This document shows, in pieces, positions 1 through 8,653 of a DNA stretch of 64,000 bases. Numbering within the stretch: the first letter of the stretch is position 1; each line of letters opens with the position of its first letter. Origin of the DNA: Candidatus Sysuiplasma jiujiangense (GTDB lineage Archaea; Thermoplasmatota; Thermoplasmata; Sysuiplasmatales; Sysuiplasmataceae); assembly GCA_019721075.1 (NCBI GenBank), contig JAHEAD010000012.1, positions 27,765 to 91,764 of the forward strand. Reading direction: 5' to 3'. The position numbers and the translations under genes were made by a program. The notes below the pieces were generated by a model. It was given only the letters and a program-made list of their open reading frames with translations. It made no database searches and was not told the DNA's origin.

Positions 1-3
1 ATA

Positions 4-354
4 TCAGTAATTTGGCGTAAGGCCTGATATCCTTATTCGGCCGAAAGGACCCGAATCCAGGTTTATTCGATCCCTGTTCTTCTGCGCCGAACTGTAAATC
101 CTCTTATCGATATAGACTCTGACTCCGCTGCTGACTTCTACAGTTACAGTGCCCTGCGGGGGGTCATTGCCAGTCATGAAAAAAACTTTGAGTTTGCGGA
201 TAGGCTGGCACCAGTTATCTCTGCACGGTCCCTGAACCAGCTTCAGCAAAACAACCACTGGAACTGACTTGCCGTATTTTGCTTTCATCAAAGTCAGTAA
301 CCTTTCACTAAGTTCTACAACAGGGAATTCAGTCTCCTGTCCGCCGGATTTCAT
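4..354 (-). CDS. Small uncharacterised protein downstream of the copper ATPase
   Basis: A 116-residue protein that I do not recognise. Its start overlaps the stop of the copper ATPase gene in an ATGA arrangement (351-354), so the two are almost certainly translated together. It has no signal peptide or membrane segment. The visible feature is a pair of cysteines four residues apart (C44 and C49, in GPCRDNWC) in the middle of the chain, followed by a beta-rich half ending in basic residues. With the copper-resistance context, the cysteine pair suggests, but does not prove, a metal- or thiol-related role. The reading frame is complete, ending at base 4. I am confident it is a gene and not confident about its function. 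Confidence 0.7.
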   Translation of the reverse strand: MKSGGQETEFPVVELSERLLTLMKAKYGKSVPVVVLLKLVQGPCRDNWCQPIRKLKVFFMTGNDPPQGTVTVEVSSGVRVYIDKRIYSSAQKNRDRINLDSGPFGRIRISGLTPNY

Positions 355-2471
355 GCTGGTACCCCCGCTCCAGCCACATACATTCTTCCGGCAGGATTGA
401 ATCGGCGCAGCAGGATTGAATTGGAAACTACCGTTGTACTGCTGAATGCCATTGCGACCGCTGCAGCAATCGGCAGATAAGTGTACATACCAAGACCGAA
501 GAAGGGAACCAAAACGCCTCCTGCAATCGGAATCAGAACGGTGTTATAGGCAAATGCCCAGAACAGATTCTGTTTTATCTTTGAAAATGTCTTTCTCCCA
601 AGCCGCAAAGCAACGAGAACATCTCTGGGATCTCCCTTCATCAGCACAATTCCGCCTGTAGCCTTCGCAACGTCGGTTCCGGTACCAATCGCTATGCCGA
701 GGTCTGCAGCAGCCAGGGAAGGCGCATCGTTCACACCGTCTCCGACCATGGCAACTATATGGCCGTCTTTTTGAAGGTCTCTGACAATCCGTTCCTTACC
801 CTCTGGTTTAACGTTGGCAAAGAAGCGTTTTATACCGATCTCCTTTGCGACTTTTTCCGCTGTTGATGTGTTGTCGCCGGTGACCATTACTGCCTCGACC
901 CCAATCTCAGACATCGATTTTATCAGTTCCATAGTTCCCGGCCTGATTCTGTCTTCCAGAGAAACGGCACCCAGGACCTTCTTTCCGGCTCCAAGCATTA
1001 TGACAGTCCTCCCTTCTTGTTCCTCCGATTCGATGGCATTTTCATTGATCGGAGCGACTGCAGCATTCTGAAGCTTTAACATGTCTCTGTTTCCGGCCCA
1101 GTAAAGTACACCGTCCAGCCTTCCACGCAAACCGTATCCTGGTATCGCCTCAAATTCTGCAACGGTGGCCTGTACAGGCGATATGCGTCTCGACCCTGCA
1201 TAATCGACTACGGCCCTGCCTACAGGATGTTCAGAAGATCTTTCAAGTGCCGCAAGAATGCCGATCACTTTTTCTTCACTTTCCTCATTGAGTGACAGAA
1301 CACTGGAAACAGATGGTCTGCCCTCAGTGAGTGTACCTGTCTTATCGAATACAACAGTATCTACCTTTCTTGACATCTCCAGGGAATCCCCGCCCTTGTA
1401 GAGTATTCCGTTCTCGGCGCCCTTACCGGCTCCCACCATCAGGGCAGCAGGAGTGGCAATTCCAAGAGAGCAGGGACACGCTATGATTATGACAGAAACA
1501 AACGCGAGAACAGCCACTGTTACACCAGCGTTTCCAATGAAATACCATGATAACGAGGATATTACAGCCGCAACGGCTACAATGGGAACAAAATATGATG
1601 AAACCCTGTCCGCTATCCGCTGAATCGACGCTTTTCCTTCCCTGGCTTCGGTTACAAGTTCGACTATTTTTGCCAATGCGCTGTCGGAACCGACAGTTGT
1701 CGCTTTTTCCACAAAAGTACCAACAGTGTTGATAGTTCCTCCAACGACGGCGATGCCCGGCCTTATAACCACTGGTATGCTTTCTCCCGTTACCATTGAC
1801 TGATCAACTTCACTTGACCCTTCAACCACAATCCCGTCGACAGGAATGCTTTCGCCCGGCCTGACTATTATGTTATCGCCGCTCTGTACCTCTTCGACGG
1901 GCGTCGGAATTTCCTGTCCGCCGCGTATTACTCTCGCAATTCTTGGCTGAAGATCAAGAAGTCTCCTAGTGGCCTCAGAAGCTTTGTCCTTCATCATTTC
2001 CTCCATCAGACTCCCTGTCCTGATCAGCGCGATTATGAGGGCTGACGTGTCGAAGTATACAACCAGTGATGATGCAAAAGGATTCATCAGGACCAGATAC
2101 AGGCTGTAAAAAAATGCAACTGTGGTCCCTAAAGCAATGAGAGTATCCATGTTGGATGATCTGCTCTTAATTGCATCAGAGAATCCTCTGTAGAACTTCA
2201 GCCCCGGGACGAACTGGACGATACCCGCCATGACCGCTATTGCAATGAATACGCCCGAAAAATGGACAAAATAGCTCATCACGAAAATGGGAATGCCTAG
2301 TCCCCAGCTTAAACCTGTAAGGATTCTATTCTTTTTCCAACTTTTAGCGGGCGCATCGAATTGCTCTTTGCAGTCCGTGCTGCAGAAGTAATAAGAACGA
2401 TCACCGACAATACTCTTCAGTTTAGCAGTATTCTCGTCAACATACATGCCACAAACTGGATCTTTTGCCAT
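351..2471 (-). CDS. copA: Copper-exporting P1B-type ATPase with N-terminal YHS domain
   Basis: Pumps copper(I) out of the cytoplasm using ATP. The 706-residue chain starts with a YHS metal-binding domain (C7, C30, C34) in place of the usual HMA domains. It then has transmembrane helices, the actuator motif TGES (229-231 region), the CPC metal motif in helix 6 (332-334), the phosphorylated aspartate in DKTGTLT (D376), the SEHP motif (413-416) and the hinge GDGVNDAP (577-584). Helix 7 has YN (642-643) and helix 8 has MxxSS (674-678), the pattern of the Cu+ (P1B-1) subgroup. It lies 26 bases after a small YHS protein gene and is coupled by ATGA to the next gene. The divergent TRASH regulator upstream probably controls it. 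Identification is secure; copper rather than silver is inferred from motifs. Confidence 0.96.
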   Translation of the reverse strand: MAKDPVCGMYVDENTAKLKSIVGDRSYYFCSTDCKEQFDAPAKSWKKNRILTGLSWGLGIPIFVMSYFVHFSGVFIAIAVMAGIVQFVPGLKFYRGFSDAIKSRSSNMDTLIALGTTVAFFYSLYLVLMNPFASSLVVYFDTSALIIALIRTGSLMEEMMKDKASEATRRLLDLQPRIARVIRGGQEIPTPVEEVQSGDNIIVRPGESIPVDGIVVEGSSEVDQSMVTGESIPVVIRPGIAVVGGTINTVGTFVEKATTVGSDSALAKIVELVTEAREGKASIQRIADRVSSYFVPIVAVAAVISSLSWYFIGNAGVTVAVLAFVSVIIIACPCSLGIATPAALMVGAGKGAENGILYKGGDSLEMSRKVDTVVFDKTGTLTEGRPSVSSVLSLNEESEEKVIGILAALERSSEHPVGRAVVDYAGSRRISPVQATVAEFEAIPGYGLRGRLDGVLYWAGNRDMLKLQNAAVAPINENAIESEEQEGRTVIMLGAGKKVLGAVSLEDRIRPGTMELIKSMSEIGVEAVMVTGDNTSTAEKVAKEIGIKRFFANVKPEGKERIVRDLQKDGHIVAMVGDGVNDAPSLAAADLGIAIGTGTDVAKATGGIVLMKGDPRDVLVALRLGRKTFSKIKQNLFWAFAYNTVLIPIAGGVLVPFFGLGMYTYLPIAAAVAMAFSSTTVVSNSILLRRFNPAGRMYVAGAGVPA

Positions 2472-2497
2472 TCAGATATACCGCAACTAAACTGAGC

Positions 2498-2650
2498 TCA
2501 GTCTCTGACGAATTTGACAGGATTGGCATCGAAGGATCTTTTGCAGCTGTCAGAACAGAAGTAATACTTCCTGCCCTTGTATTCGGAACTGAACTTCGCG
2601 TTCTTTTCATCGACGCCCATGTTGCAGACTACGTCCTTTACCATTTTCAT
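2498..2650 (-). CDS. Small YHS-domain metal-binding protein (copper chaperone candidate)
   Basis: A 50-residue protein consisting of little more than one YHS domain, with C9, then YYFC (C32) and DSC (C36) in the same spacing as the N-terminal domain of the neighbouring copper ATPase (C7, C30, C34). Translation runs from ATG at 2650 to TGA at 2498-2500; an in-frame ATG six bases later is an alternative start. It is the first gene of the leftward copper operon. A TATA-like stretch near 2675-2685 lies about 30 bases upstream, as expected for a leaderless transcript. Small one-domain metal carriers of this type accompany copper ATPases in other archaea (for example CopM in Sulfolobus); a role in handing copper to the ATPase is inferred. 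Confidence 0.85.
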   Translation of the reverse strand: MKMVKDVVCNMGVDEKNAKFSSEYKGRKYYFCSDSCKRSFDANPVKFVRD

Positions 2651-2796
2651 CACCGCTTTATTGAGATACCTTCCAATATATTAGATATTTCATTTAAGAT
2701 TGTTAAGATATTACCTCAATCTGCGGATTATTGCTAGAAAAATCTGCGATTTACGCAAAAATTATATCTACCACTCCGTAATACTCAGATAATATA
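2651..2796 (+). promoter_or_regulatory. Divergent copper-operon promoter with a direct-repeat operator candidate
   Basis: This 146-base region separates the leftward copper genes from the rightward regulator. For the regulator, an AT-rich TATA element at 2760-2767 (aattatat) lies about 33 bases before its ATG. For the YHS gene, a TATA element on the minus strand centred near 2680 lies about 30 bases before its ATG. Between them are two copies of an 8-base word, aatctgcg, at 2718-2725 and 2741-2748, both followed by GATT-like sequence and 23 bases apart, about two helical turns. Their place between the two promoters suggests a binding site for the Lrp/TRASH regulator. Confidence 0.6.
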
Positions 2797-3393
2797 ATGA
2801 AAAAAGACAAGCTTGTTCTTGACGAAGTGGATGCCACACTTATAAGGTCGTTGCAGGGAAATGCGAGACAGTCATTGAGGGCAATTTCCAGAAGAACTGG
2901 TTCTTCCGTTCCCACATTGAGCCTGAAATTGCAGAGATTGATGGAAACAGGCGCAATCAAGGGCTTCACCGCGGTGATAGATTCAGAGATGTTCGGATTC
3001 CACGATTACCTTGTGGAGATTGCACACAGACCCGGCGTAATGAAAGACCTGGAAAAATACGCCAGCGAGTTCTCTCATTGTGTCATAACACAGGATTCAA
3101 GGGTCGTCGGCATATTTTCAGGAAGAGAGAAAGATGTGGTTGCACTCTATTCCAAGATGTCGTCGATCAGGGGAGTGGAAAGAATAAGCATAACACCGAC
3201 AGTTTCATATGAGACAAATACGATGAAACCCGAACTTGAAAGGGGGGCAAAAATAAACATACGCTGCTATTACTGCAAAGGGGAGATCGGTCCTTCGCCT
3301 GTTACAATCAGATCCGGCGGGAAGACAACGTATTTGTGCTGCAGCAGTTGCAAAAAGCTTTACGTTGAAAAGATTGCCGGGCTTAAGGGATAA
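2797..3393 (+). CDS. Lrp/AsnC-type regulator with C-terminal TRASH metal-sensing domain
   Basis: A 198-residue transcription regulator. Residues 7-55 form an AsnC-type winged helix-turn-helix, residues 60-135 resemble the Lrp ligand/oligomerisation domain, and residues 155-190 are a TRASH domain with C157xxC160 and C182xxC185. This domain order is the one described for archaeal copper regulators of the CopT/CopR type, which lie beside copper ATPases, as here. It is transcribed away from the copper operon from a shared intergenic region with a repeated 8-base word. The TATA box is about 33 bases before the ATG, so the mRNA is probably leaderless. Sensing of copper and regulation of the neighbouring operon are inferred from family and position. 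Confidence 0.92.
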   Translation: MKKDKLVLDEVDATLIRSLQGNARQSLRAISRRTGSSVPTLSLKLQRLMETGAIKGFTAVIDSEMFGFHDYLVEIAHRPGVMKDLEKYASEFSHCVITQDSRVVGIFSGREKDVVALYSKMSSIRGVERISITPTVSYETNTMKPELERGAKINIRCYYCKGEIGPSPVTIRSGGKTTYLCCSSCKKLYVEKIAGLKG

Positions 3394-3538
3394 TCGTCCC
3401 GTCACCGTATGACACACCCGATGGAAGCGGCGGGGCATTGATGGACGCCAAACGGCTGACGCATAATCCGGGAGTAAATAGCGCTTCCGCAAATCCGTGT
3501 ATTTAAATTGCGGTTTGTGCGGGAGCGCCTCCTGTTGT

Positions 3539-4306
3539 TTATCTTGCCGTATATCCTCCGTCTATTACAAGTTCCGAACCAGTCATGAACGCAGATTCAT
3601 CCGAAAGAAGGAATGCAATACCATCTGCAATTTCGTCGCTTTTCCCTAGCCTGCCGATTGGATGCAGGCTCTTCAGCTGCTCATAAACAAGATTCCTGTT
3701 TCCCATGCTGTCAGCGAAGTTCTGAACCATAGGTGTGTCGATAAATCCAGGATGTACCGAGTTAACCCGTATGTTGTATTTTGCATAGAAAAGTGCGTCA
3801 GTCTTCGTCATCAAACGGACTGCACCCTTCGAAGCGTGGTATGGTGGTGCATCCTCGGCTCCCACGAGACCGTATATTGACGAGAGGTTGACGATAGAAC
3901 CTGCCCTTTGCGAAATCATCTGAGGTATGGCATGTTTGGTGCAGAAAAATACACCCTTCACGTTCACAGCAAAAACACGATCCCAGTCTTTTTCATCTAT
4001 TTCATGAGTTGGCTTGCTTACGCCTGAAATTCCGGCATTGTTGACCAGGCCGAATACGGGACCAAGCTCCCTGGCGACTTTGTCGAAGACGGAAGATACC
4101 TCCGACTCCCTGCTCACATCCAGATGATAGTATTTGGCTGAAAGACCCTTAGATATTAGTTCGTCGACGGCCTTATTGCCCTGCACATCACTGATATCAC
4201 ACATTGCGACCTTCGAACCCTCCTGTGCCAGTCTGACCGCAGCTGCTTTTCCTATGCCCATCGAAGCGCCTGTTACAACCATTACCCGATCTTTCAAGCC
4301 TTTCAT
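3539..4306 (-). CDS. Short-chain dehydrogenase/reductase (SDR family)
   Basis: A 255-residue classical SDR oxidoreductase using NAD(P). The Rossmann glycine motif TGASMGIG is at residues 12-19, NNAG at 89-92, the catalytic serine near 142-143, and the YxxxK pair at Y156 and K160 (YHASK). D37 at the end of the second strand (CDIS) favours NAD over NADP. The C-terminus IDGGYTAR is typical of the family. The substrate cannot be told from sequence. It is alone on its strand, with a TATA-like TTTAAATA on the minus strand about 39 bases upstream near 4345. The family call is secure. Confidence 0.93.
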   Translation of the reverse strand: MKGLKDRVMVVTGASMGIGKAAAVRLAQEGSKVAMCDISDVQGNKAVDELISKGLSAKYYHLDVSRESEVSSVFDKVARELGPVFGLVNNAGISGVSKPTHEIDEKDWDRVFAVNVKGVFFCTKHAIPQMISQRAGSIVNLSSIYGLVGAEDAPPYHASKGAVRLMTKTDALFYAKYNIRVNSVHPGFIDTPMVQNFADSMGNRNLVYEQLKSLHPIGRLGKSDEIADGIAFLLSDESAFMTGSELVIDGGYTAR

Positions 4307-4475
4307 ATTGTGTCACCATTTGCTTTCACAGTTCGACTGATATTTAAAAGAACGCTGTGATATATTAAGCAATGAATGTTTATATAATCGCCCGTATGAG
4401 CACGGGAAATCACAGGGACAATGTGCCAGATGCTTTTTGCTTCAGTTCTTCCGCACACAGATTAATTGGGTGTTT

Positions 4476-5531
4476 CTAGAAAAAATGAACAGGGATACCC
4501 AGATTGGAGAGAAGCGGATATAGAAGCAGGCCCGCAATGTATAACCAGCCGAAGAGCTTTTCGTGCAGAAGCGCCTGGCGGTGATACCATAACGGCCATC
4601 CGACATAACCGGGCGGCGGTTCAGACGGCCTGCTCTTCCTTATCACACTAAATGATTTCAGGAGACTGCTGATGTTTATAAAAACCAGAAGAAGCGTGAA
4701 AGGCAGCAGAAGGAATATCGCGGAAATGGCGACTGTTGCGTACATCGCCACCATAGAGAAGAGGAGCATTGCCCGTGACCAGTATTCGCCCAGTCTTACC
4801 GGCAGAGTGCCTATGCCTTTCTTGCTGTCAAAGGGCATCTGGTCGATATGCTTGCCAATCAAAACAGACATAACACCAAGCCCGAACGGGACGCTTGCCA
4901 GAACAACCGAAAGATTGATTGTACCGGTAATTGCGTAGAATCCGCCTGCAATCATCAATGGTCCCCAGACAACGAAAGAGGAGATTTCTCCGAGGCCCAT
5001 CATCTTGAGAGATACTGAAGAAACGTCATACAGCGCCAGAAAAATCACACCAGCCAGTATCAGTATAAACGCGCCTGTGCCTCTCAGGAGCAGAAAATAA
5101 GCAGCAATGGAAAGCAGAACCGCTGAAATAACGAACAATGTTACCACCATCTCCCCCATGCTCACGATTCCGTCAGCGATTGGATGGAGTGTGTACCTCC
5201 TTCGAGGAGAATCTGGTGAATCATGGCCGTACCTGAATCCGAAGTAATCGTTCAGAAGATTGCTCTCCGTGTGAAGCAGAACAAATGACAGCAGTATGAG
5301 CAAGAAATTCAGTAAGCTGAATGATTTGAAAATATAAGCCAGCAATCCGCTGATTACGGCCGCCTGAAATGATATTACCAGAATTGTGCTTCTCATTGAA
5401 TAGAGCATTCTTGTAACAAAGTCGTTCGAAGTCTTTGAACTGCCTTTGTCGTAAAAACCTCGGAAGGCATTTGACCATGAAACCATCCTGTGCTTCACCC
5501 CATCCCGGGAAACTGGCGTATCCGCTTTCAT
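4476..5531 (-). CDS. UbiA-family prenyltransferase
   Basis: An integral membrane enzyme of 351 residues that would attach a polyprenyl chain to an aromatic or other acceptor. The first aspartate motif is NDYFGFRYGHD (94-104), in which the usual third-position aspartate is glycine. The second is DQMPFD with the following KKGIGTL (230-242), resembling 1,4-dihydroxy-2-naphthoate prenyltransferase (MenA). About eight hydrophobic helices follow an amphipathic N-terminus. A quinone-synthesis role would fit the respiratory genes in the window, but archaeal lipid prenyltransferases are related. Its ATG overlaps the stop of the upstream acyl-CoA synthetase fusion (ATGA, 5528-5531), so the two are co-translated. 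The altered first motif leaves substrate and activity open. Confidence 0.85.
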   Translation of the reverse strand: MKADTPVSRDGVKHRMVSWSNAFRGFYDKGSSKTSNDFVTRMLYSMRSTILVISFQAAVISGLLAYIFKSFSLLNFLLILLSFVLLHTESNLLNDYFGFRYGHDSPDSPRRRYTLHPIADGIVSMGEMVVTLFVISAVLLSIAAYFLLLRGTGAFILILAGVIFLALYDVSSVSLKMMGLGEISSFVVWGPLMIAGGFYAITGTINLSVVLASVPFGLGVMSVLIGKHIDQMPFDSKKGIGTLPVRLGEYWSRAMLLFSMVAMYATVAISAIFLLLPFTLLLVFINISSLLKSFSVIRKSRPSEPPPGYVGWPLWYHRQALLHEKLFGWLYIAGLLLYPLLSNLGIPVHFF

Positions 5532-8260
5532 GAAAATTGCTCGCCATCCCCGTCCGACAATGCTGGATTCCTCTTCATGCCGAAAATTCCATACCTTTCC
5601 ACTTTCTGGATTCTAATACGTGTATCCACGATGCTTAATCCCTTGCCCTCGTCATGGACAATCACAGGGTTCATATCCATCTCAAATATCTCAGGCACAT
5701 CTCTGACCAGAGAACCGATACGGACAATGAGATCGTTGAATGCACTGACATCCTTCTTTGTGTTTCCCCTGAATCCGGTCAACAGAGGATAAGATTTGAG
5801 AGAGCTTATCATGGAGAAGGCGTCGGAGTCGGAGATCGGAGGCAGCCTGATAGATATGTCCTTAAAAAGTTCTACCGAAGTGCCGCCGTAACCGCATGCA
5901 ACTACGGGACCGAAAGTTCCGTCGTTTGTTACACCGACAAACATTTCCGTGCCCTCCGCTGCCATCGGCTGTATAAGGAAACCCGCTGTCTTTTTACCCT
6001 TCGATTCTATTTCACTCTTCATAATCTCCGCTTCCTGAGCGACTACAGACGCTTCGAGATTGACCCTGACACCGCCGACATCGCTTTTGTGTATAACCTC
6101 CGGGGAGATTATTTTAAGAGCGACTCTGCCTCCGAATTTATTTGCCGCCTGAGCTGCTTCTAATGGAGTCTTGCACTCAGCATACTCGGAGATTTCGATG
6201 TTATACGAAGATAGCAGCCTTCTAATTTCGTCTAGATTCAACCACTCTCTGCCTGCCGCAAGAGCAGAGGAGATGACAGATGCCACCTGATCTATCTTGC
6301 CGCCGGGGACAGGCGGGTAATTGCCTTTAGGTGATTTCTTCCATATTGCATATTCATTGACTTTGGCAAGCGCATTGACAGCCTCTTCGGGAAAATGGAA
6401 CGACGGTATACGCCTCCTGTCTGATGAAAGAATATCAGCCACCCCTTTCGATGCTATGAAAACGCTGATAATAGTCGTTTCAGGATGGGCGGCGGCAGCC
6501 TCCAGAATGTGGCGGGAAACGTCCTCCGCCCTTACCATGATCGGAGGTACGAATATCACTATTACACTCCCGACCTTTTCTTCCTGACAGACTATGGAGA
6601 TTGCCTTGAAATAATCCTCTGGAAGAGCACCGGCACTCATATCCACGGGATTGCGTATCGAGGCAAGGGGAGAAAGGGAGGAACGGAGTTTTTCTGTCGT
6701 ATCTGTAGAAAAACTGACAACTTCGAGACCCGACAGTTCGCATGCATCCGCCGCCAGGATCCCTGCACCTCCTGCATTTGTGACAATAGCGACTCCCTTG
6801 CTTTTCGGAAGAGGCTGTGTCGAGAGTATCGATGCAATGTCGAACACTTCTCCCAGCGTCTCGGCACGCAGGACACCCGTCTGCCTGAACAGGGTATCCA
6901 CGGTGATATCAGAACCGGAGACAATCGAACCCGTATGACTGAGGGCAGCTCTGGAACCAGCCCTGCTTCTACCGCTCTTTACAGCAACGATGGGTTTTGA
7001 GAGCGAGACCTTTCTGGCAATAGAAGCGAATTTCCTCGGATTGCCAAATGATTCCAGATACATCAAAATTACGGCCGTTCTGTCGTCATGTGCCCAGAAT
7101 TCAAGAAGATCGTTCCCTGAGATGTCAGCCTTGTTTCCGGTCGAGATGAATTGAGAAAGACCAAGACCAAGACTGTTCATTTCTGCCATTACTGCGATGC
7201 CGAGTGCTCCCGACTGCGAAAAGAAACCGATGTTGCCCGGTGAAACATGAATCGGTGCGAACTGTGCGTTCAGGCTCACTGCGGGATCTGAATTCAGGTA
7301 ACCCATACAATTGGGTCCTATGAGTCGGACACCATGATCAAGACATAGCCTGTAAAGTTCCTCCTGCATTTTTTTGCCATTTTCAGTGCCCATTTCAGCA
7401 AAACCCGACGAAATCACCACTATTGTTTTGACACCTTTGGAAAAGCTCTGGAGTGCGACATCCCTCACGTATTTTGCCGGAACTGCGATTATGGCTACGT
7501 CAAGATCGACAGGGCAGTCTGAAACTGTCCTGTAAGAATGCATCGCCTGTACGGATTCATATTCATTGTTTACAGGATAAACCACCCCTGTGAAACCTCC
7601 CTCAACTATGTTTCGGAGCAGTTGCCATCCGATTGTTCCCTTCTTTGTTGAAGCGCCGACAACAGCAATGCGTTTTGCCTCAAAGAGAGCTTTCAATGCA
7701 TTGCGTGCAGAAACCATCTCCATAGTTTCGAAAATGCGCCTGCTCTCTTCCGTGTTTGAGGGCGAAAATCGAATATCAATGACACCCGCATTTATGCTCA
7801 GCTTATATGGATAGCCAAGCTTTTCAATCAATTTGAGTAGAGTGGTATTGTCCGGAAGCACTGATGCCGTTACCTCACTGAATCCTTGTTCATTGGCATA
7901 GGAGATAGCTGCCTGTACAAGAATTGTGCCTATCCCTCTTCCCGCATATTTATCAGAGACGACAACATAAATTCTCCCTTGTCTGGAACCATCGGTGATT
8001 TCTGGAATAAGCAGCACGTGGCCAGCTACAACCTCTTCCCTGATGGCTATGAAGGCGATCTCGCCTTTCTCCGCCGGTATGAGGCTGACGATCAACTCAT
8101 CTGCAGAACTGAATTTATCGAAGAACCGCTGCTTGAATGATTCTGCGGAGAGGGTGGAAACAAAAGCCGAAAGTCTCTGCCTGTCGGAAGGTGTAACATG
8201 TTTGACTTCAATCAGCGAACCGTCCTTCAAAGACGCTGTGAATAAATGTTCTCCGGACAT
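5528..8260 (-). CDS. GNAT acetyltransferase fused to an ADP-forming acyl-CoA synthetase
   Basis: A 910-residue fusion. Residues 10-165 are a GNAT N-acetyltransferase with the acetyl-CoA loop AGRGIG (106-111). Residues 195-290 are the CoA-binding Rossmann domain (VGAS at 201-204). Residues 300-480 are the succinyl-CoA-synthetase-like ligase domain, with the phospho-histidine motif SHTGS (H442). Residues 670-885 are an ATP-grasp domain (IHKSDVGGV, 723-731). Bacterial Pat/YfiQ protein acetyltransferases have the same domains with GNAT at the C-terminus; here it is at the N-terminus. The histidine needed for nucleoside-diphosphate-forming catalysis is present, so it could act as a synthetase, a protein acetyltransferase or both. 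It is co-translated with the UbiA gene; about 390 bases without a clear gene lie upstream. Confidence 0.9.
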   Translation of the reverse strand: MSGEHLFTASLKDGSLIEVKHVTPSDRQRLSAFVSTLSAESFKQRFFDKFSSADELIVSLIPAEKGEIAFIAIREEVVAGHVLLIPEITDGSRQGRIYVVVSDKYAGRGIGTILVQAAISYANEQGFSEVTASVLPDNTTLLKLIEKLGYPYKLSINAGVIDIRFSPSNTEESRRIFETMEMVSARNALKALFEAKRIAVVGASTKKGTIGWQLLRNIVEGGFTGVVYPVNNEYESVQAMHSYRTVSDCPVDLDVAIIAVPAKYVRDVALQSFSKGVKTIVVISSGFAEMGTENGKKMQEELYRLCLDHGVRLIGPNCMGYLNSDPAVSLNAQFAPIHVSPGNIGFFSQSGALGIAVMAEMNSLGLGLSQFISTGNKADISGNDLLEFWAHDDRTAVILMYLESFGNPRKFASIARKVSLSKPIVAVKSGRSRAGSRAALSHTGSIVSGSDITVDTLFRQTGVLRAETLGEVFDIASILSTQPLPKSKGVAIVTNAGGAGILAADACELSGLEVVSFSTDTTEKLRSSLSPLASIRNPVDMSAGALPEDYFKAISIVCQEEKVGSVIVIFVPPIMVRAEDVSRHILEAAAAHPETTIISVFIASKGVADILSSDRRRIPSFHFPEEAVNALAKVNEYAIWKKSPKGNYPPVPGGKIDQVASVISSALAAGREWLNLDEIRRLLSSYNIEISEYAECKTPLEAAQAANKFGGRVALKIISPEVIHKSDVGGVRVNLEASVVAQEAEIMKSEIESKGKKTAGFLIQPMAAEGTEMFVGVTNDGTFGPVVACGYGGTSVELFKDISIRLPPISDSDAFSMISSLKSYPLLTGFRGNTKKDVSAFNDLIVRIGSLVRDVPEIFEMDMNPVIVHDEGKGLSIVDTRIRIQKVERYGIFGMKRNPALSDGDGEQFS

Positions 8261-8653
8261 ACAAATGACACTCCTTGTATATGGTGGGAATGGATGACGT
8301 ATTACTAAGGTATTCCTGACAGAGAGATAGAGTGAACTCTCATGAACCCAGGGGATTGTGATTGTTGATTGAAAGTCGATACGACATGAGGGAACGCCGA
8401 TAAGGCATGCTCAAACATTGATAAACACTGCACGACGATCTCTCCGCCAAGATGAAACAGTCCAAATACATTCGATCTATGATTCATTACCGAAAGGTAA
8501 TCGGTGTGAAATCGACTGGTGCACAGGGAAAATCCAGTTCGTCTCCTTTTATTCGTATTATACGTACTGTAATGAAGAAGGATAGAAATCGCCTCGCCGA
8601 TTTTCGTTGAATCGGAACAGCATGACAGAAGAAGTCCAACGAAAGGTGAGAAG
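8261..8653. other. Divergent intergenic region without a supported gene
   Basis: These 393 bases separate the leftward acyl-CoA synthetase fusion from the rightward DoxD-like gene. The only frame of note, about 60 codons on the minus strand at 8305-8487, has no recognisable protein character. AT-rich sequence at 8552-8570 could be the TATA element for the rightward gene, giving a leader of about 60-80 bases that contains a small hairpin and ends in a GGTGAG ribosome-binding site. Confidence 0.5.
8597..8615 (+). promoter_or_regulatory. Small hairpin in the leader of the DoxD-like gene
   Basis: CCGATT (8597-8602) pairs perfectly with AATCGG (8610-8615) around a seven-base loop. It lies in the presumed untranslated leader, about 40 bases before the start codon. 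A six-base stem can occur by chance, so a regulatory role is only a possibility. Confidence 0.25.

Noticed and set aside
4134..4340. A plus-strand frame at the start of the SDR gene
   Set aside because: It lies opposite the SDR coding region, with no independent evidence.
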